From positions 8,360,716 to 8,424,715 of the forward strand of contig CM032808.1 of assembly GCA_019155185.1 (NCBI GenBank): a stretch of 64,000 nt of DNA. The letters run 5' to 3'. The translations under genes were made by a program, and so were the position numbers. Below are positions 36,768 to 48,614 of the stretch, one piece after another (positions within the stretch are counted from its first letter, which is position 1; every line of letters begins with the position of its first letter). The notes below the pieces were generated by a model that worked only from the letters and a program-made list of their open reading frames with translations, did no database searches and was not told where the DNA came from. This DNA comes from Beaufortia kweichowensis (lineage: Eukaryota > Chordata > Actinopteri > Cypriniformes > Gastromyzontidae).

Positions 36768-39324
36768 GAGGTTTTAAGGTTTTTATTGGCTTTGACACCA
36801 CTGTAAACCTTTTCAGATAATGACGACCCTGAGGTGCAAGTTATAAACAATGTTTGAGTTTCAATCACAGTTAATGGCTCACCCACCGGGCCAGTACAGT
36901 ACAAATGACCACAGATGCACTGCTACATAAACTCAATACAATAAATCACCTGTGTACTGTGAGCTTTAGCAGCTCTCAGCTATGGACTTTTCAATCTACT
37001 GCGTAACGGTAATGGGAGACCAGCCCATTCGTCAACCAATTAACTAGTCATCTAAACTTTTTCACATTGCTGTCATTGAAGTGTCAAAGATTATGTTACA
37101 GTGTACAAAAAAATACAAGCAAAGACTAAATCAATCTGTCTTCACAAACATCACAGTGTGTTTTCAGTTAAAAGACTTATAAATGAAAACTTCCAGACAA
37201 CATGCGGTTTGTAAAAAGTAGTTTTGCATGATCCTACCAAAGATGCTATTTTACTCCCATGCTAAATTTATATGAATTGACATATTGTCCCTTTCCACAT
37301 ATCCACCTACATTTCATCAGTTTCCATTAGGAAAGGTTACAATTTCAGGGGACCAAATCTGATGGCATTTAAACCCGCGGATGTTCTCGTCTGGCTAGGC
37401 AGGAAAGGTCATCTCTGGCGACTGATTAAGACAGGCTGGATGACAGACGCCACATGCACAAATGAGAGACGAGGAACATTAAGGTAGACCACCCGTATGA
37501 CAAAGAACCGTGCTGAAACTGAAGACCCGAGCCGAAACAATATCTTGTGAACTTTCACTTTTTGATCTTGTCGCTGAATATCAAGTGTTACTGTATATCT
37601 CTGAGAGCACATAGTGTGGCACGGTGTCAATGTACAATGAATCAATAAATGGTATAGTGAATGACGGTAAAGATCTCCTGAGTGTTAAGGAAGGACATTT
37701 GCATTTCAATAGCCTCAGAGTCTTCAACCTGGGATCTATGAAGTAACTCAAGGGAATCCTTGGATATATTGAAGTTAATTCTGATAAAATGTTTAATGTT
37801 AATTTATGATCAGATGCAATATGCAATGTATAATGTGCCTTTTAGAAAAGTTTTAAAATACTTGACTTATTAATATAATCAATATAACAAATACAATCGT
37901 GACAACATGCAGTATTCATTTTTTATCATGAAATCAAAAATGCATTTAAAAAGATGGACACTTTGGACCAAATAACAATAAGCCCAGCATAAAAGGAAAC
38001 TTATCAGATACATTTACTATACAGCAAAATACTAAAATCAAAGTAGCATAGCTGGGGTCTGAAACAACAAAAAAACACCCTGCTGTATCAGAAGGTCTGC
38101 AATAATAAAAGCAGAAAGCAATGACGTTTAGGAGCATATAGGGCCACGTATCTTTACATTGAGTTCTTAGTTACCTGTATGTGGCAAGGTGAACAGGGGT
38201 TCAATTACTGTCAGTTGAGAAGGGATGACTGTGTATCAAATTAAACTATGTAGGTCACTTGAACGGCTTCTAGATCCCGCAACGCTGACACAAGACACCA
38301 TTATTGGAACCTCATCTATGTCTTTTTTTACCGCAAAGTGCTGCAGTGAAGTTTCCATTAAAAAGCAAAAGGCTCTAACACATTAGTCCGTTGATGTCTG
38401 GCACCGGTTCTCCTACACCCTATCCGATAGCCCTACCATATGAATAATGAAGTCTGTCGCGTGTTAAACCGCCTAAGTTATATAAATGAAAAGTATATTA
38501 AACACAGGTGCAACACAATCCAAAAGCCATTTTGTGAAAACATTATTCTTTCCGCTCCGAACTAATTTAGGCATAAATAATTCATTTTTGTGCAGTATGA
38601 TTAATTAATTGCATGCACTGCATATGACCAGAATTATATACCAGTTTATAAAAGTATTTCCCAAACAAAATAAAGTGCATTTCTTCAATCTCCAGTGCTA
38701 GGTGAATGAAAAATGATTAAGTGTACAAGCTAACTTTTTATTAAACACTTGTAATATAACTGCGCACATAAGACTGCAGAAGCATGTGACTGACTGAATG
38801 AAAGATTATGGTACATGTCACATGTCAGCTAAAACACAGCATCATATTCTGATTGCACTGGTCTACCCACTGGTGCATGACCATGCATCTGATTCCCATA
38901 TTAATCCCTCTTCACTGTATCCAGCAAATACAACGCATCTGCACATATAAGCCAGAAGAAAACCAGGCTCAACTGCAGAAATAAATCCAAGTCTTTCCTC
39001 TAACTCGTTCCCTGATTCACACAGCAGTTTAAGCAGGAACAGCTTAAACCACAGTCAATCGTGCATTATACTAAGAGCCAACAGGAGAGAGTTCACGTGC
39101 ATCCTGATCCCTGAAGCCTCCAGGTTGGACTGTGTAAAAAGATGATGGGAAAAGATTTTTAGTTAAAGTACAGGTTTCAGCCTCAAGTTTTCTGTATAGA
39201 AATCAAAGCTTAATCATTCCTTATTCAGAAACGACCGCCCACAGTGAGTTTAAGGAACGTCTAATCAACATTGCATACAAAACTGGAAAATACTTTCTCG
39301 AAATGTTTTTCAAAATAAAGCCAG
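36768..39324. other. Noncoding, nothing recognised
   Basis: No supported gene. 37330-37560 is more complex and CpG-containing (AAACCCGCGGATGTTCTCG) and might hold a regulatory element. Confidence 0.4.
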
Positions 39325-39520
39325 CTAAATTCATCTTTTGTACAGAACTGTGAAAATATAACCTTGATATCTTTAAAAATGACTGAGTCAAAGATTGAAA
39401 TCATAGTCAAATTAATACCAGAAATCAAACTTTGATGCTTGTTGTCTCGTAATCTCAGAAACTGCAGTCAAAGCTCAGACTACTTCCAGTAAAACTGAAA
39501 GAATAACAATAAAAATTTTT
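39325..39520 (+). repeat. Interspersed repeat family B, copy 3
   Basis: Shares TGTGAAAATATAACCTTGAT, ATCTTTAAAAATGACTGAGT, AACTTTGATGCTTG and the CTCGTAATCTCAGAAACTG stretch with the copies at 19034 and 20665. The middle portion is deleted. Confidence 0.5.
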
Positions 39521-40461
39521 TTAAAAAGAGTAAAAGCTGAAATATTTAGAGGTCTAACCAACTAAAACAGCACTGACAGCTGAAGATTTCTGCATTTTAA
39601 AACAATTAGCAGCATCAAGGTGATTTCTACACCACAAATTTGCAGGTTTAAGAGACAATCTGCAAACAGACTGCAAAATTGATTTTGAGGTAAAAAATAA
39701 ATGATTAATAAAAAAAACATGAGTTTTAGTAACAAATAATTCTGGGGACAAACATGCATGAATATGTGCACTGTTTAGAAACAGAAACAAATGATGTTTC
39801 TGTTAATGTCTTATTGAGAGATGAGCACATGTAGTAAACTGGCAGCAGCTTAATGACTGCCCCGTTGGTCTGGCATAGCCCTCCCTTACTTGAGCAAGAC
39901 CAAATGTAAAAATCTCAAAGCTAATTACACAACATTACTGTATATTGCACAACAGAACAGAACAATGCAAAACATTGTTTAACAATGAAAGAATGATTCT
40001 GTTGCTTAAAACAAAAGGAGGGTCAGTCACTGGGTTATTATTTAAAGTAGTATGTATTATTACATCAATAAGCCAAGACAGAAAACACTACAGTGATTTT
40101 ACCACAGCAAAGGGTGTTCTGGAACATGACGCAAAGTGGATAAAACAGCAGCAACAGCAACATGATCAAAGACACAAATGATTAAATAATCCTTTTTAAC
40201 TACAATAAAAAATTCTTTAACTTGTAAAATTCATCTGACTGTTATGGTTGAAAGGCAACATCTCTGTATTTGAATGCACATTTTTATAAAAATTTCACAA
40301 TATCTTTCACAATATGGTTTCTCTTCCCGAGTTCCGCTCATACCTTGTCAAAGTTTTATGCTTCGTGTTTATTTCTGACTGATCGGAACAGTCTCAAGAC
40401 AAAATAAAAAAGCAATAGAGAAAGCTTTCACATACACACAGTGAAAAAATAACAACCTTAC
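39521..40461. other. Noncoding, nothing recognised
   Basis: Nested open frames on the minus strand at 39554-39790 are low-complexity. A CAGCAGCAACAGCAACA run is near 40147. Confidence 0.45.
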
Positions 40462-40509
40462 CGCTGTAGAGATTGATCTGCTGGGGTACAAGCCAAAATG
40501 GGGCCCAGC
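40462..40509 (-). other. Candidate small exon, minus strand
   Basis: A 48-bp segment lies between acceptor-like GGCATGCAG (before 40509) and donor-like GTAAGG (after 40462). It is open in all three phases, so the frame cannot be decided. The pyrimidine tract is poor; an alternative acceptor further upstream would give a longer, possibly noncoding exon reaching about 40565. It is on the same strand as the proposed first exon at 48980-49200. Confidence 0.2.
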
Positions 40510-40958
40510 CTGCATGCCAAGTCAATCACCCCTCCAGTCTCCAATCAATGCAGAGGAAGACTGCTAGCGTTTGACACCTTTTTCATTTTCACATAACGTA
40601 GTGCTTCTCCAAGGCATGATCTATTTTTTCTCTTTACTTCTACAACTTTCTGACAGGCATACCAAATTGTGCTCCCATCAGAAGGGATAGCTCTACGTAT
40701 TCTTTACATTTTCCAACTTTCCATAAGGTTCCCAACATCAACTGATACCAAGGAGGTGATGAGGTCACATTTTTTGCACAGAAGATCTTTTGATACCAAT
40801 GTCCTTTGAGGCAAAATCATTCAGGTCTGATGACCACGAGAAGGCAATAACGTAAAGCTCCGGGTCATTATTAGACAAGCTTTATATCAACATCATTCAT
40901 GAAACCCTCTATGACTCTTCTCGTCTTATTAAATACAGGTTTCGGCCTAAACTGGGTC
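40510..40958. other. Noncoding, nothing recognised
   Basis: No supported gene or repeat. Confidence 0.45.
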
Positions 40959-41256
40959 AATAGCGGTTGGTCACAATGCGTGACGGGGTGCCACATACCT
41001 CATCCAGGTGGGAACATGGAAAATGTGCTGGATAATGCATATTCCCTTAATTAAAATGCCACAAAACACAACTAAATACAGCTGTCCCTACTCCTTTGAA
41101 GAAAAAGTTCTACACTCAAAATTTGATAGTTTTGTGGAGTGACAATCAAATTAACACCAGAACTGAATTCACTTCCATACCAAATTTCAGTTGAAATAAC
41201 GACAGGCATATTTTAATAGCAATTTTAAAGGTGTGTGCAACTGGAAAACCAGTAAA

Positions 41257-41340
41257 CCTGATAACTGGCACTGCACATATTGAGCATACACATTAATTTT
41301 GCACATTTTAGATATTAGATATTTTTAAACATTTTAAAAC
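41257..41340 (-). mobile_element. TTAA-MITE fragment (family M), inverted
   Basis: CCTGATAACTGGCACTGCAC followed by ATATTGAGCATACACATTAA is the reverse complement of the 3' terminus seen at 9059 and 27282. The flank is TAAA, not TTAA. The rest of the copy is lost. Confidence 0.55.
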
Positions 41341-41361
41341 ACACTTACCGGTTACCTGGTA

Positions 41362-41487
41362 CCTGTTTACTGTCACCGTACCTCAGGAGGAACACCTATG
41401 TTATTTTTAAAAATAAATGAAAAGACCTAAAAATATAAAATGTAGTTCAGATTGTAGTGCATTTTTATGTGTATACTCATTTTTTTT
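41362..41487 (+). mobile_element. TTAA-MITE fragment (family M)
   Basis: CCTGTTTACTGTCACCGTAC and CTCAGGAGGAACACCTATG match the 5' terminus seen, inverted, in the full copy at 62194-62444. It then jumps to the 3' region TGCATTTTTATGTGTATAC and stops before the terminus, so it is internally deleted and truncated. Confidence 0.55.
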
Positions 41488-41604
41488 TCTATTTTTTAGT
41501 TTAATAAAGTTATTCAACTTGATTCATAAAATAAAATTGCGAACCCCAAATGTTAGCTTTGGCACCCCGTCACGCATTGTGACCAACCGCTATTCTAACA
41601 ATAA

Positions 41605-41800
41605 CGTATCTGACTTGAATTGATGTCACTAATTGATCACATGCACTTTTGTTTTGTTTTTGTTTGTATTTGTACTAATAGTCATATACACACTGAAAAG
41701 CTTAAAGTGTGGCAACTGTGTGCAACTAAGTGTGTATGTGACCATTAGTGCAAACACAAACAAAAACAAAAATTAGCGACATCAATTCAAGACAGATACG
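41605..41800. mobile_element. Foldback (palindromic) MITE
   Basis: The left arm from 41605 (CGTATCTGACTTGAATTGAT) is mirrored by the right arm ending at 41800 (reverse complement CGTATCTGTCTTGAATTGAT). The pairing continues through GTCACTAATT, TTTGTTTTTGTTTGT and ACTAATAGTCATATACACAC with a short insertion in the left arm. Arms are about 75-90 bp. It abuts the 35-bp inverted-repeat element. Family not recognised. Confidence 0.65.
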
Positions 41801-42739
41801 GCTGAGAGAAAAGGAGCTTTCAGTTTAATGATCCACAGTGAGCTGCTGATCTGAATAAAGGCCCTCAAGGGACACTTCAGAAATCTGTGTCTATACAAAC
41901 ACTGTGCAGAAGAAACAATAAGCAATGTGTGTGACCTTCTATACTCACAGCCAACAAAATATAAAACACAAGATACTTGGATTCTGTTCAATCTGATCTG
42001 ATAGCTGACAGATGTTGAGACATTGTCAGAGCTGAGCTGGTGACCTTAATATTCCAGATGGCGTGGTAAAATGCTTTACATTGCCAAAGCACACATACAG
42101 TATCTAGCCTGTATAGTTTGAGAGCATCTGCATAAATATTGTGTAAATGTATGCACATATTAGTTTGTATAAGGCCGATTTTACATGCACAGGCTTAATA
42201 AATTACCTTCATCAAGCAGCTGCAGTCTTTGCATCTCTTGCACCATGCTATTTGACACGTAGTGGTACATCCAAATCCAAAGAGACATGCTTCCATAACA
42301 GTGAATCATGCATCTTCTTAATTGTTACCTAGCTACACAGGTAAACAACTGAAGATGTTACAGCAATGACGCAAACATACTACACGTACAACACGTGCAA
42401 AGTAAAGGCAATTGTGTGTTTGTGACTTCTCACAGAAGCACTTGGCAGGTCTCTCTTCACAGCTGCCTTAGGTTTCACTAGTTTATGGTCATCCAACGAG
42501 ATGTCTTCACACCAGCCCCTTTCTCTCCCCATCCATTAATCACACAGTCCACTCCAACGCAACGGTTGGCCTCAACCAGATTACTGCCGATACACCTGAG
42601 TGAAAGTTTCACAGGCTCTCGTTCAGTCAGTCAACAATCCCTACTACTGCCTTTCTTACAGTCTCATTTACACTTAACGGGGGCGTGGAGTCATACATTC
42701 AAGATGCAACCTCCTTAGACAAACATTTTTAGTAGAACA
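41801..42739. other. Noncoding; possible micro-exon
   Basis: Apart from a weak minus-strand exon candidate at 42207-42247 (see findings), nothing was recognised. Confidence 0.4.
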
Positions 42740-43080
42740 GGGTCCTTTTTTGCTCTAGTGTGACAATGACCCTGTGAACATGGCGAAGACCAAAAAGTGA
42801 TTTATCGAGTGGATAAACCTGTCTGGCCTGTACAAAGCCCAGGCCTAAACCACACTGAACACCTTTGGGATGAATTGGAACTGTCTAAGATCTGGCGTCC
42901 ATCACTCAATATCAAAACCAGACCTCACAGATGCTTATGGCTGAATGAACGCAAAACACAACAGTCTTGTTAGAATATCTAGTGAAAAGCCTTCACAAGA
43001 CTAAAAACTGACTGAGAACATTCTTCAATGTCCTATTAAGGCCTGCAAGATATATCAAAGCTATTGAATAATTGTAAACA
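42740..43080 (+). pseudogene. Fossil Tc1/mariner-like transposase 3' region
   Basis: The stretch around 42815-42885 translates in one frame to a diverged form of the Tc1-family DDE region: a WP.QSP.LN segment followed by EHLWDELE, the position of the third catalytic acid. Upstream sequence (AATGACCCTGTGAACATGGC) and downstream sequence (CCAGACCTCACAGATGCTTA, GTGAAAAGCCTTCACAAGAC) align in order with the rest of such a C-terminus. In-frame stops (for example TGA after AAAAAG near 42799) and frameshifts show it is dead. Inverted repeats are not visible. The transposase would have cut and pasted DNA at TA sites. Confidence 0.7.
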
Positions 43081-43479
43081 TGCATGTCACCATGGGTTGC
43101 AATAAAGTTAAATCATTCAATTCAGTTATGTACAGTTAAAATTTTAGATCAATGCATATAGCAGAGAGACTGGAGAAAGAATATAAAACATGGCTTGGCT
43201 GTCGATGGTTTTGCGAAGATGAAACATGCTGAAGGTGGCAAATTAAGACTGTACCCTTCATCATCATTAAATCCAACAATATCCCAATAAATCGGTCTTT
43301 ACATACAAAGAGCCAGCACAAGCAGCACAACAAACCCTTCTTAATTATATGAAAACAAGAATTGTGAACAATAAAGCACGTATAACAGGTGTTCCAAGGA
43401 CAGGAGATAGCAATCTGGACACGTTGACAAATGATAGCAAACTCAACCACCAATCAACAAACAACAGCAGTTGTGTAGT
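43081..43479. other. Noncoding, nothing recognised
   Basis: Open frames on both strands at 43136-43534 are unsupported. Confidence 0.4.
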
Positions 43480-43760
43480 GGAGTTTCCTGTTCTCCGTAT
43501 GCGGGTCCCCTTTAAGCAAAGCCGTCATCTGTAATCCGAAGACTCTGATCTTTATTTTGTAATCTCAGTTCTGTTCACGACCCATCCTTCCTTTACTCGG
43601 GTCCTATATGGGACACTGCCAGTGTTTCTCAGGCCACTTACGATTTGGTTTTACTTTAACTGTTGACTTCGGAATTGGCTGTAATTACTGGCTTCGAAAC
43701 CGACGACACCGAGAGCACGCCGTGGCCTTGTAGTTTAAACAGGAGTTAAGTCAAGTGACT
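43480..43760. other. CpG-enriched patch
   Basis: CpG is much denser than in the flanks, especially at 43690-43725 (CTTCGAAACCGACGACACCG). There is no convincing open frame. It may be a minor promoter or enhancer with low methylation (inference). Confidence 0.3.
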
Positions 43761-45949
43761 TGTGCACACTTGTTTGCTCTGTAAGCTCTGTAATGAGCCG
43801 AGTGATTGTGTTATTAATAGGAAGTGCCTGTAAGAGGTGTTGTTTTGACACGTGGGAGGTACATGAGAAACTTATTCAGAATATATTCAGTAAAAATATT
43901 GGAAGTGTTTGGACTGCCAATGTGAGTGATTTCATGACAACATCCACCTGACACTTCGCTGTTTTCATTTGGAAAAAGTGCACCTCAAACGAATGCCCGT
44001 GAAACACGTCACTTTTCTTTAACCATTCTACCTTAAGTGCACACAGAACTCACATCCATCTGTCTTTGAGAACAGTTTGATATGAATTTATTGGCAGTAA
44101 CAAGGGAAATGCCAGTTGGCTACAGCTAAATGCACCACATGTAAAAACACAATCTCTTTTCACACAGCATCAAGTATGGCACAAACACACTAATACATAA
44201 AAACAACACAAACAGCAAAAAACAGCACAGATTGACAAAATTATCCTAATGAAATATCCCAAGCTGATGTTTGAGAATTATAATAAAAAAGCCTGATTTT
44301 CATGGTTTGTTCTGAGGTATTTAGTGCTAAAAATAGGGTCCGGGTGTAAATGATGCCCTACACATCAAAGGCCTAATGAAAAGAAAATGATGAAGAGGTG
44401 AGGAACACCAGCACTGCCAAACCCTTAGTTCCTGGAACCAGTCCAGCTAAATCTCTCAAGCGTGAACGTTTATACAAAAATGACCTCCTAAAAAGCAACC
44501 GGTTACACACTTAAATCAGATTCAGGATTATCTCAGTGACCCAAGCTTATTCTGCAAGAGAAATACTTTGCTTTACAAACAAGCAAATATAAGGTTTTTT
44601 AAAACATATTTACAGTGTACAAAGATATGCAATGTGTGAAATACAAATATTGTTCTTCAAGAAATAAAATTTCCTGTATCTGCTTGCAGTATTGCGAACA
44701 AAAGCACTTTCACAAGTTTAAGTGCTTTTGATTTTCTGCCAATTCACTTATCATCTATTTTAGTGTACACTATCTATAGAAGTTATATATTACCCAAGAT
44801 CATTCAAAATGGAGGTGACGCATGCATTTTTCTGCTGTTAAATCACACCATAAATCAATTCATTCAACTTGCAAAAACGGTGTATTACCTATTATATGGC
44901 ACAAGTGATGTACTAATTTTTTTCAGCCAACAAGGCATTTCTGCTCACATCTTACTTACTAAATTTAAAACCAGATTACACACACCATTAAAAAAATGAG
45001 GTAGCCATTTTTACCTTTAGTATGGTGGTACTATCCTCTAACACATTAAGTTCTCGACAGGTACAAACTGTCTAGCACGTTACACTTTCACATAAAAGAT
45101 AAACAATAAAGAACAAAGAGTGAGATCAACAACTCACTATGATTCACAGACACTGAAAAAACATCAAAGGTGAGTACAGCACCAACCTTACAGTCAACAT
45201 TACATTCCTTCCTTAATCCCAAACATCCAGTGTTGCTCTGTGTGGATCCAGATCTGGTCCAAGTTCAACTGGGACTATAATTCATTTAGCCTAATTAAAA
45301 GATAAATGTGGTGTTGTTTTCTGAAGAAGTATATATACGGTACCATGAGAAAGTTGTTGCATGATTTATTTACCCAGTAATCATAATTGTGGATAATGGA
45401 GTTGGAGGAATCATTAACACTCATGTAAAAACAGACGCTAGTTACAGTAATCTAGAGCTGTTTACTCTTAAAACAAGTGAGTTTAGTACAGCGCTACAAA
45501 TAATTGAATTACGTGTAATTCTATATAGGACAAATCAACAATCTTTGACAGACATAATAGTGAATAGGATTTACTATTTCTTGCTTCATAGGGTATGGCG
45601 ACAAAATCGTTTCTGCGATACACATGGCTTATTAAATTTCACAGGCAAACAACATACGGACTCCTGAAAGCAAAAGTGTAAAATGTTATTACGGGATTTT
45701 GGGACATTTGATTTGATTGTTTAGGCCTTTACTGGTAAGAAAATGTAGAGTCCTACTGAAATTTAATAATAATACATAATGCTGAGCTGCAATTGCCAGC
45801 AGTCTTTGCATAGCGAACTTTAAAAGTGAGCAACAGGAGAACCGTCCAGATTATAAAGCTTGTCTGAGATTTAGGGTTATTAATAAGTGTGCAGTATGGC
45901 TTTATAAAGTGCCTTTAAGAACTCTCTTTTCTAATAACGTCTTGCACAT
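43761..45949. other. Noncoding, nothing recognised
   Basis: AT-rich. Open frames at 43760-43951, 44763-44999 and 45389-45667 have no splice context or domains. Confidence 0.4.
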
Positions 45950-46620
45950 ATTAGTCTTTTTCGCTGTACACGTCTGCCGCCCTTTTGGTTTTGTGTTTGC
46001 GTGTGGCCGAGTTTCTGTGAAGCTGTTTAAAAAGTCCAGATCACAGCCGAAACGACATTGACTGGTCCTCATTGACATGGAAACCACAGCCTCTCGTGAA
46101 CGAACCAATAACAAGAGGCTACAGACGAAGAACAAAAGAAGACAGTTGAAACAGGGAGTTGGCTTGTAACCGGCGACAATAAAATACAGCATTCAGAACT
46201 TTTTGTGGATACCAGACTGACCGAAGATATCTAGCAATCTATGAGCAAGCAGGTCTGCGTATATGTGCGCGGGTGTCCCGTACGGCCATGTTGTGTGAGC
46301 GTTATCTTAAAGGGGCCAAAACAGCGATGGCTGACATTCATGGAGATCAAGCTGAGTGGTGATAAATTCTGTCATGTTTCACAGGACACGCTGCTCATGT
46401 TGTGCTTATCAGAAATGAAAGCCGCACTGCCCTCTGTAAACGCTTCAGATCGGAGTCAAAGTTCAGTTTTAGCATCCGCCATGAGCACGGTCAAAGCAGA
46501 AGGTTATCACACATTATTTGTATCGCTGTCATGAATTATGTAACACATGACAAACGGCACAGGCAAGGCTACGGTACGTTACAGCTAATGCCAGTAAATA
46601 GTTGAAAAGATAAACCAGTA
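45950..46620. other. CpG-enriched block, possible alternative promoter
   Basis: CpG is frequent across about 650 bp, densest at 46255-46290 (GTGCGCGGGTGTCCCGTACG). A 97-codon frame begins at an ATG at 46241 and ends at 46531, but its peptide has no recognised domain and a minus frame (45902-46192) is also open nearby. It could be an upstream or internal promoter of the same locus as 48980, a noncoding-RNA exon or a regulatory element. Confidence 0.25.
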
Positions 46621-47379
46621 AACTCTATTGAATGCATGTTAATACTACAACATGTACAGTAACATGAATGCTTTGATTTTTGCAGTTGAGCTGATCTCAT
46701 ACATTCATTGGCACTGCAAGGTCATCCAAGAACACACCTTATTGTTATTGTTAAAGGATTTCACTAATTTTACTGGATTCTTATACGTAAACATGTTAAA
46801 AAAATACAACTAAGACTGGTGATGACAGTGAATGGGCAGTGTCTGTTAACTTACATCACAAAAACCAAATGTGGATTTACGTTTTACAGCACTCAACAAA
46901 AAACAAAAATACAATCTTGACCGATAACACGTGTTAATGTTTTACAAATGGGCTTATCTGTCGTGTCTAATTTGTGTGTTTTAGAGAGAAATGCATGACA
47001 GATATACAGTAGGGCGAAAGACTGAATATTGTGATGTAGAATAGGTCACAGACACTCCTCACTACGTAGTCAACAAGAAATTTCACACCAACGTGAGCAC
47101 GACAATGCTGAGAAGTAGTTTTTCACAAACATATTTATCATCCGAGATACGTAATGGCTTTGGTCTGATACCATCAAAATGATGATGTCATGAAAAGCAA
47201 CTGAGGTGTAAAACAGGATGTTGACTATGGTTATCACGGTTTGGGCAAAGACATACAAATCAAAGTACGGAGGACTTTTGATACATGACGTGAACAATTA
47301 AAAACCCTTTAAGAATTTCCAAGTGCCTTACGGGTTCACAGAAGTGGCCACAAGCTAACCACGTTCATATTGCAAACCC
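46621..47379. other. Noncoding, nothing recognised
   Basis: No supported gene or repeat. Confidence 0.45.
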
Positions 47380-47720
47380 ATCATTGTTAGACTGACAAAC
47401 CACAAAGCCATTTAAATTACCCAGCATGCTCTTTAAAGGGTCTAATGTAGCACCATATTGACTGCAAATCCTCGTTTTCCATTACACATTTTCACTCTAC
47501 ATTTGGCATTGCTGTCTATATAGCAAGGGGCTATGGTATAGTGAGCTGCTCGGAGAGGGGTCATGGAAGGTCACATCCTCCCATTAAAAAGTCTTCAGGG
47601 CCAGGCAGAACATGCCAGGCTACTGTTGAATAATGCCTGCAACTCATCTTTCCTTGGCGTTAATAGCTCAGCCCTGGTAAGATGTGCTTAATTGAAACAT
47701 TAGGCAAAATTGAACGACAG
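47380..47720. other. Possible conserved regulatory block
   Basis: Dense, repeat-free sequence with AATTACCCAGCATGCTCTTT, CAGGGCCAGGCAGAACATGC, GGCGTTAATAGCTCAGCCC and GTGCTTAATTGAAAC. The mixture and position 1.3 kb inside the proposed first intron suggest a regulatory element. Conservation is untested. Confidence 0.3.
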
Positions 47721-48614
47721 ACCCTACAATAGCTACACCAAGAACTCATATCTACTAGTTACAGTTCCTATATTATTTCAAGAATCAAGTATTTACACAC
47801 TTAGATGAAGTTGTCTTGAGAAACATTACAGAACATCAAAACTATGAAACCTTTTAGAAAATTGCAGTTACGTACCAGAGGATCATGAAAACATCAACAG
47901 GTGACATTTTTCAGACATTTAGAAAATGATTCATACTGCATGTGCTAACATAAGCATGTGTGAGAGAGTCTCAGATAAAAAAATATGACAATGTTTACCT
48001 GATCCTTAAATAGTTACATATTTCAGAATGTAATAAAAATAAATGATAAATATAAATTTTGCAATTACATAAATCCATAAAAAAAAGTTTAGACCTTCAA
48101 GCAAAATACAACACAGGCTATGAGAAATGGAAATTTCTCTTTATATTCAAAACTTGGTCTTTTACACTTGATATCCTGTACTGTACTGTCATCAGAGAAT
48201 GATGAATAAAGTAAACACGATAGTTATACGAGTTGAAGCTCATACTCCAAAAACAACTTCCACTGAGGTTTATATTTTGCCAGTTATCTTCAGATATGTT
48301 TTAACAAGCCATTTTAATTATTTACAAGCAATGAAATAACCAAGATTCGAGATTACAGTAGTAAATTTAATTCAAATGTAGCTTTTTATATTGTAAAAGT
48401 AAGATAATAAAAACGCACAGACGGTAACATTTCTCTACACCGTTCACATAAACTTTTCTGAAGCCGAATGCATGCATAAGCTGACTATATTTCCATCTCT
48501 ATACAGTAAGATGAACAAACTTGCCTTTCGAAACTGCACCTTCTATGCATAAGCTATAAAGTAAATACGGCGAAAACAAACACCTGAATTGAACCTATGA
48601 ACACTATAGCTACA
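47721..48614. other. Noncoding, nothing recognised
   Basis: AT-rich until about 48420, then CpGs appear on the approach to the promoter. Confidence 0.45.

Larger units (their letters stand above)
40959..41594. mobile_element. Element bounded by a perfect 35-bp inverted repeat
   Basis: The 35 bases at 40959-40993 (starting AATAGCGGTTGGTCACAA) are the exact reverse complement of 41560-41594 (starting TGGCACCCCGTCACGCAT). The match stops at both outer edges, as expected for element termini. No target duplication is obvious. The interior is noncoding and holds two TTAA-MITE fragments in opposite orientation. Perfect arms suggest recent insertion or gene-conversion of the arms. Family unknown. 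Confidence 0.65.
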
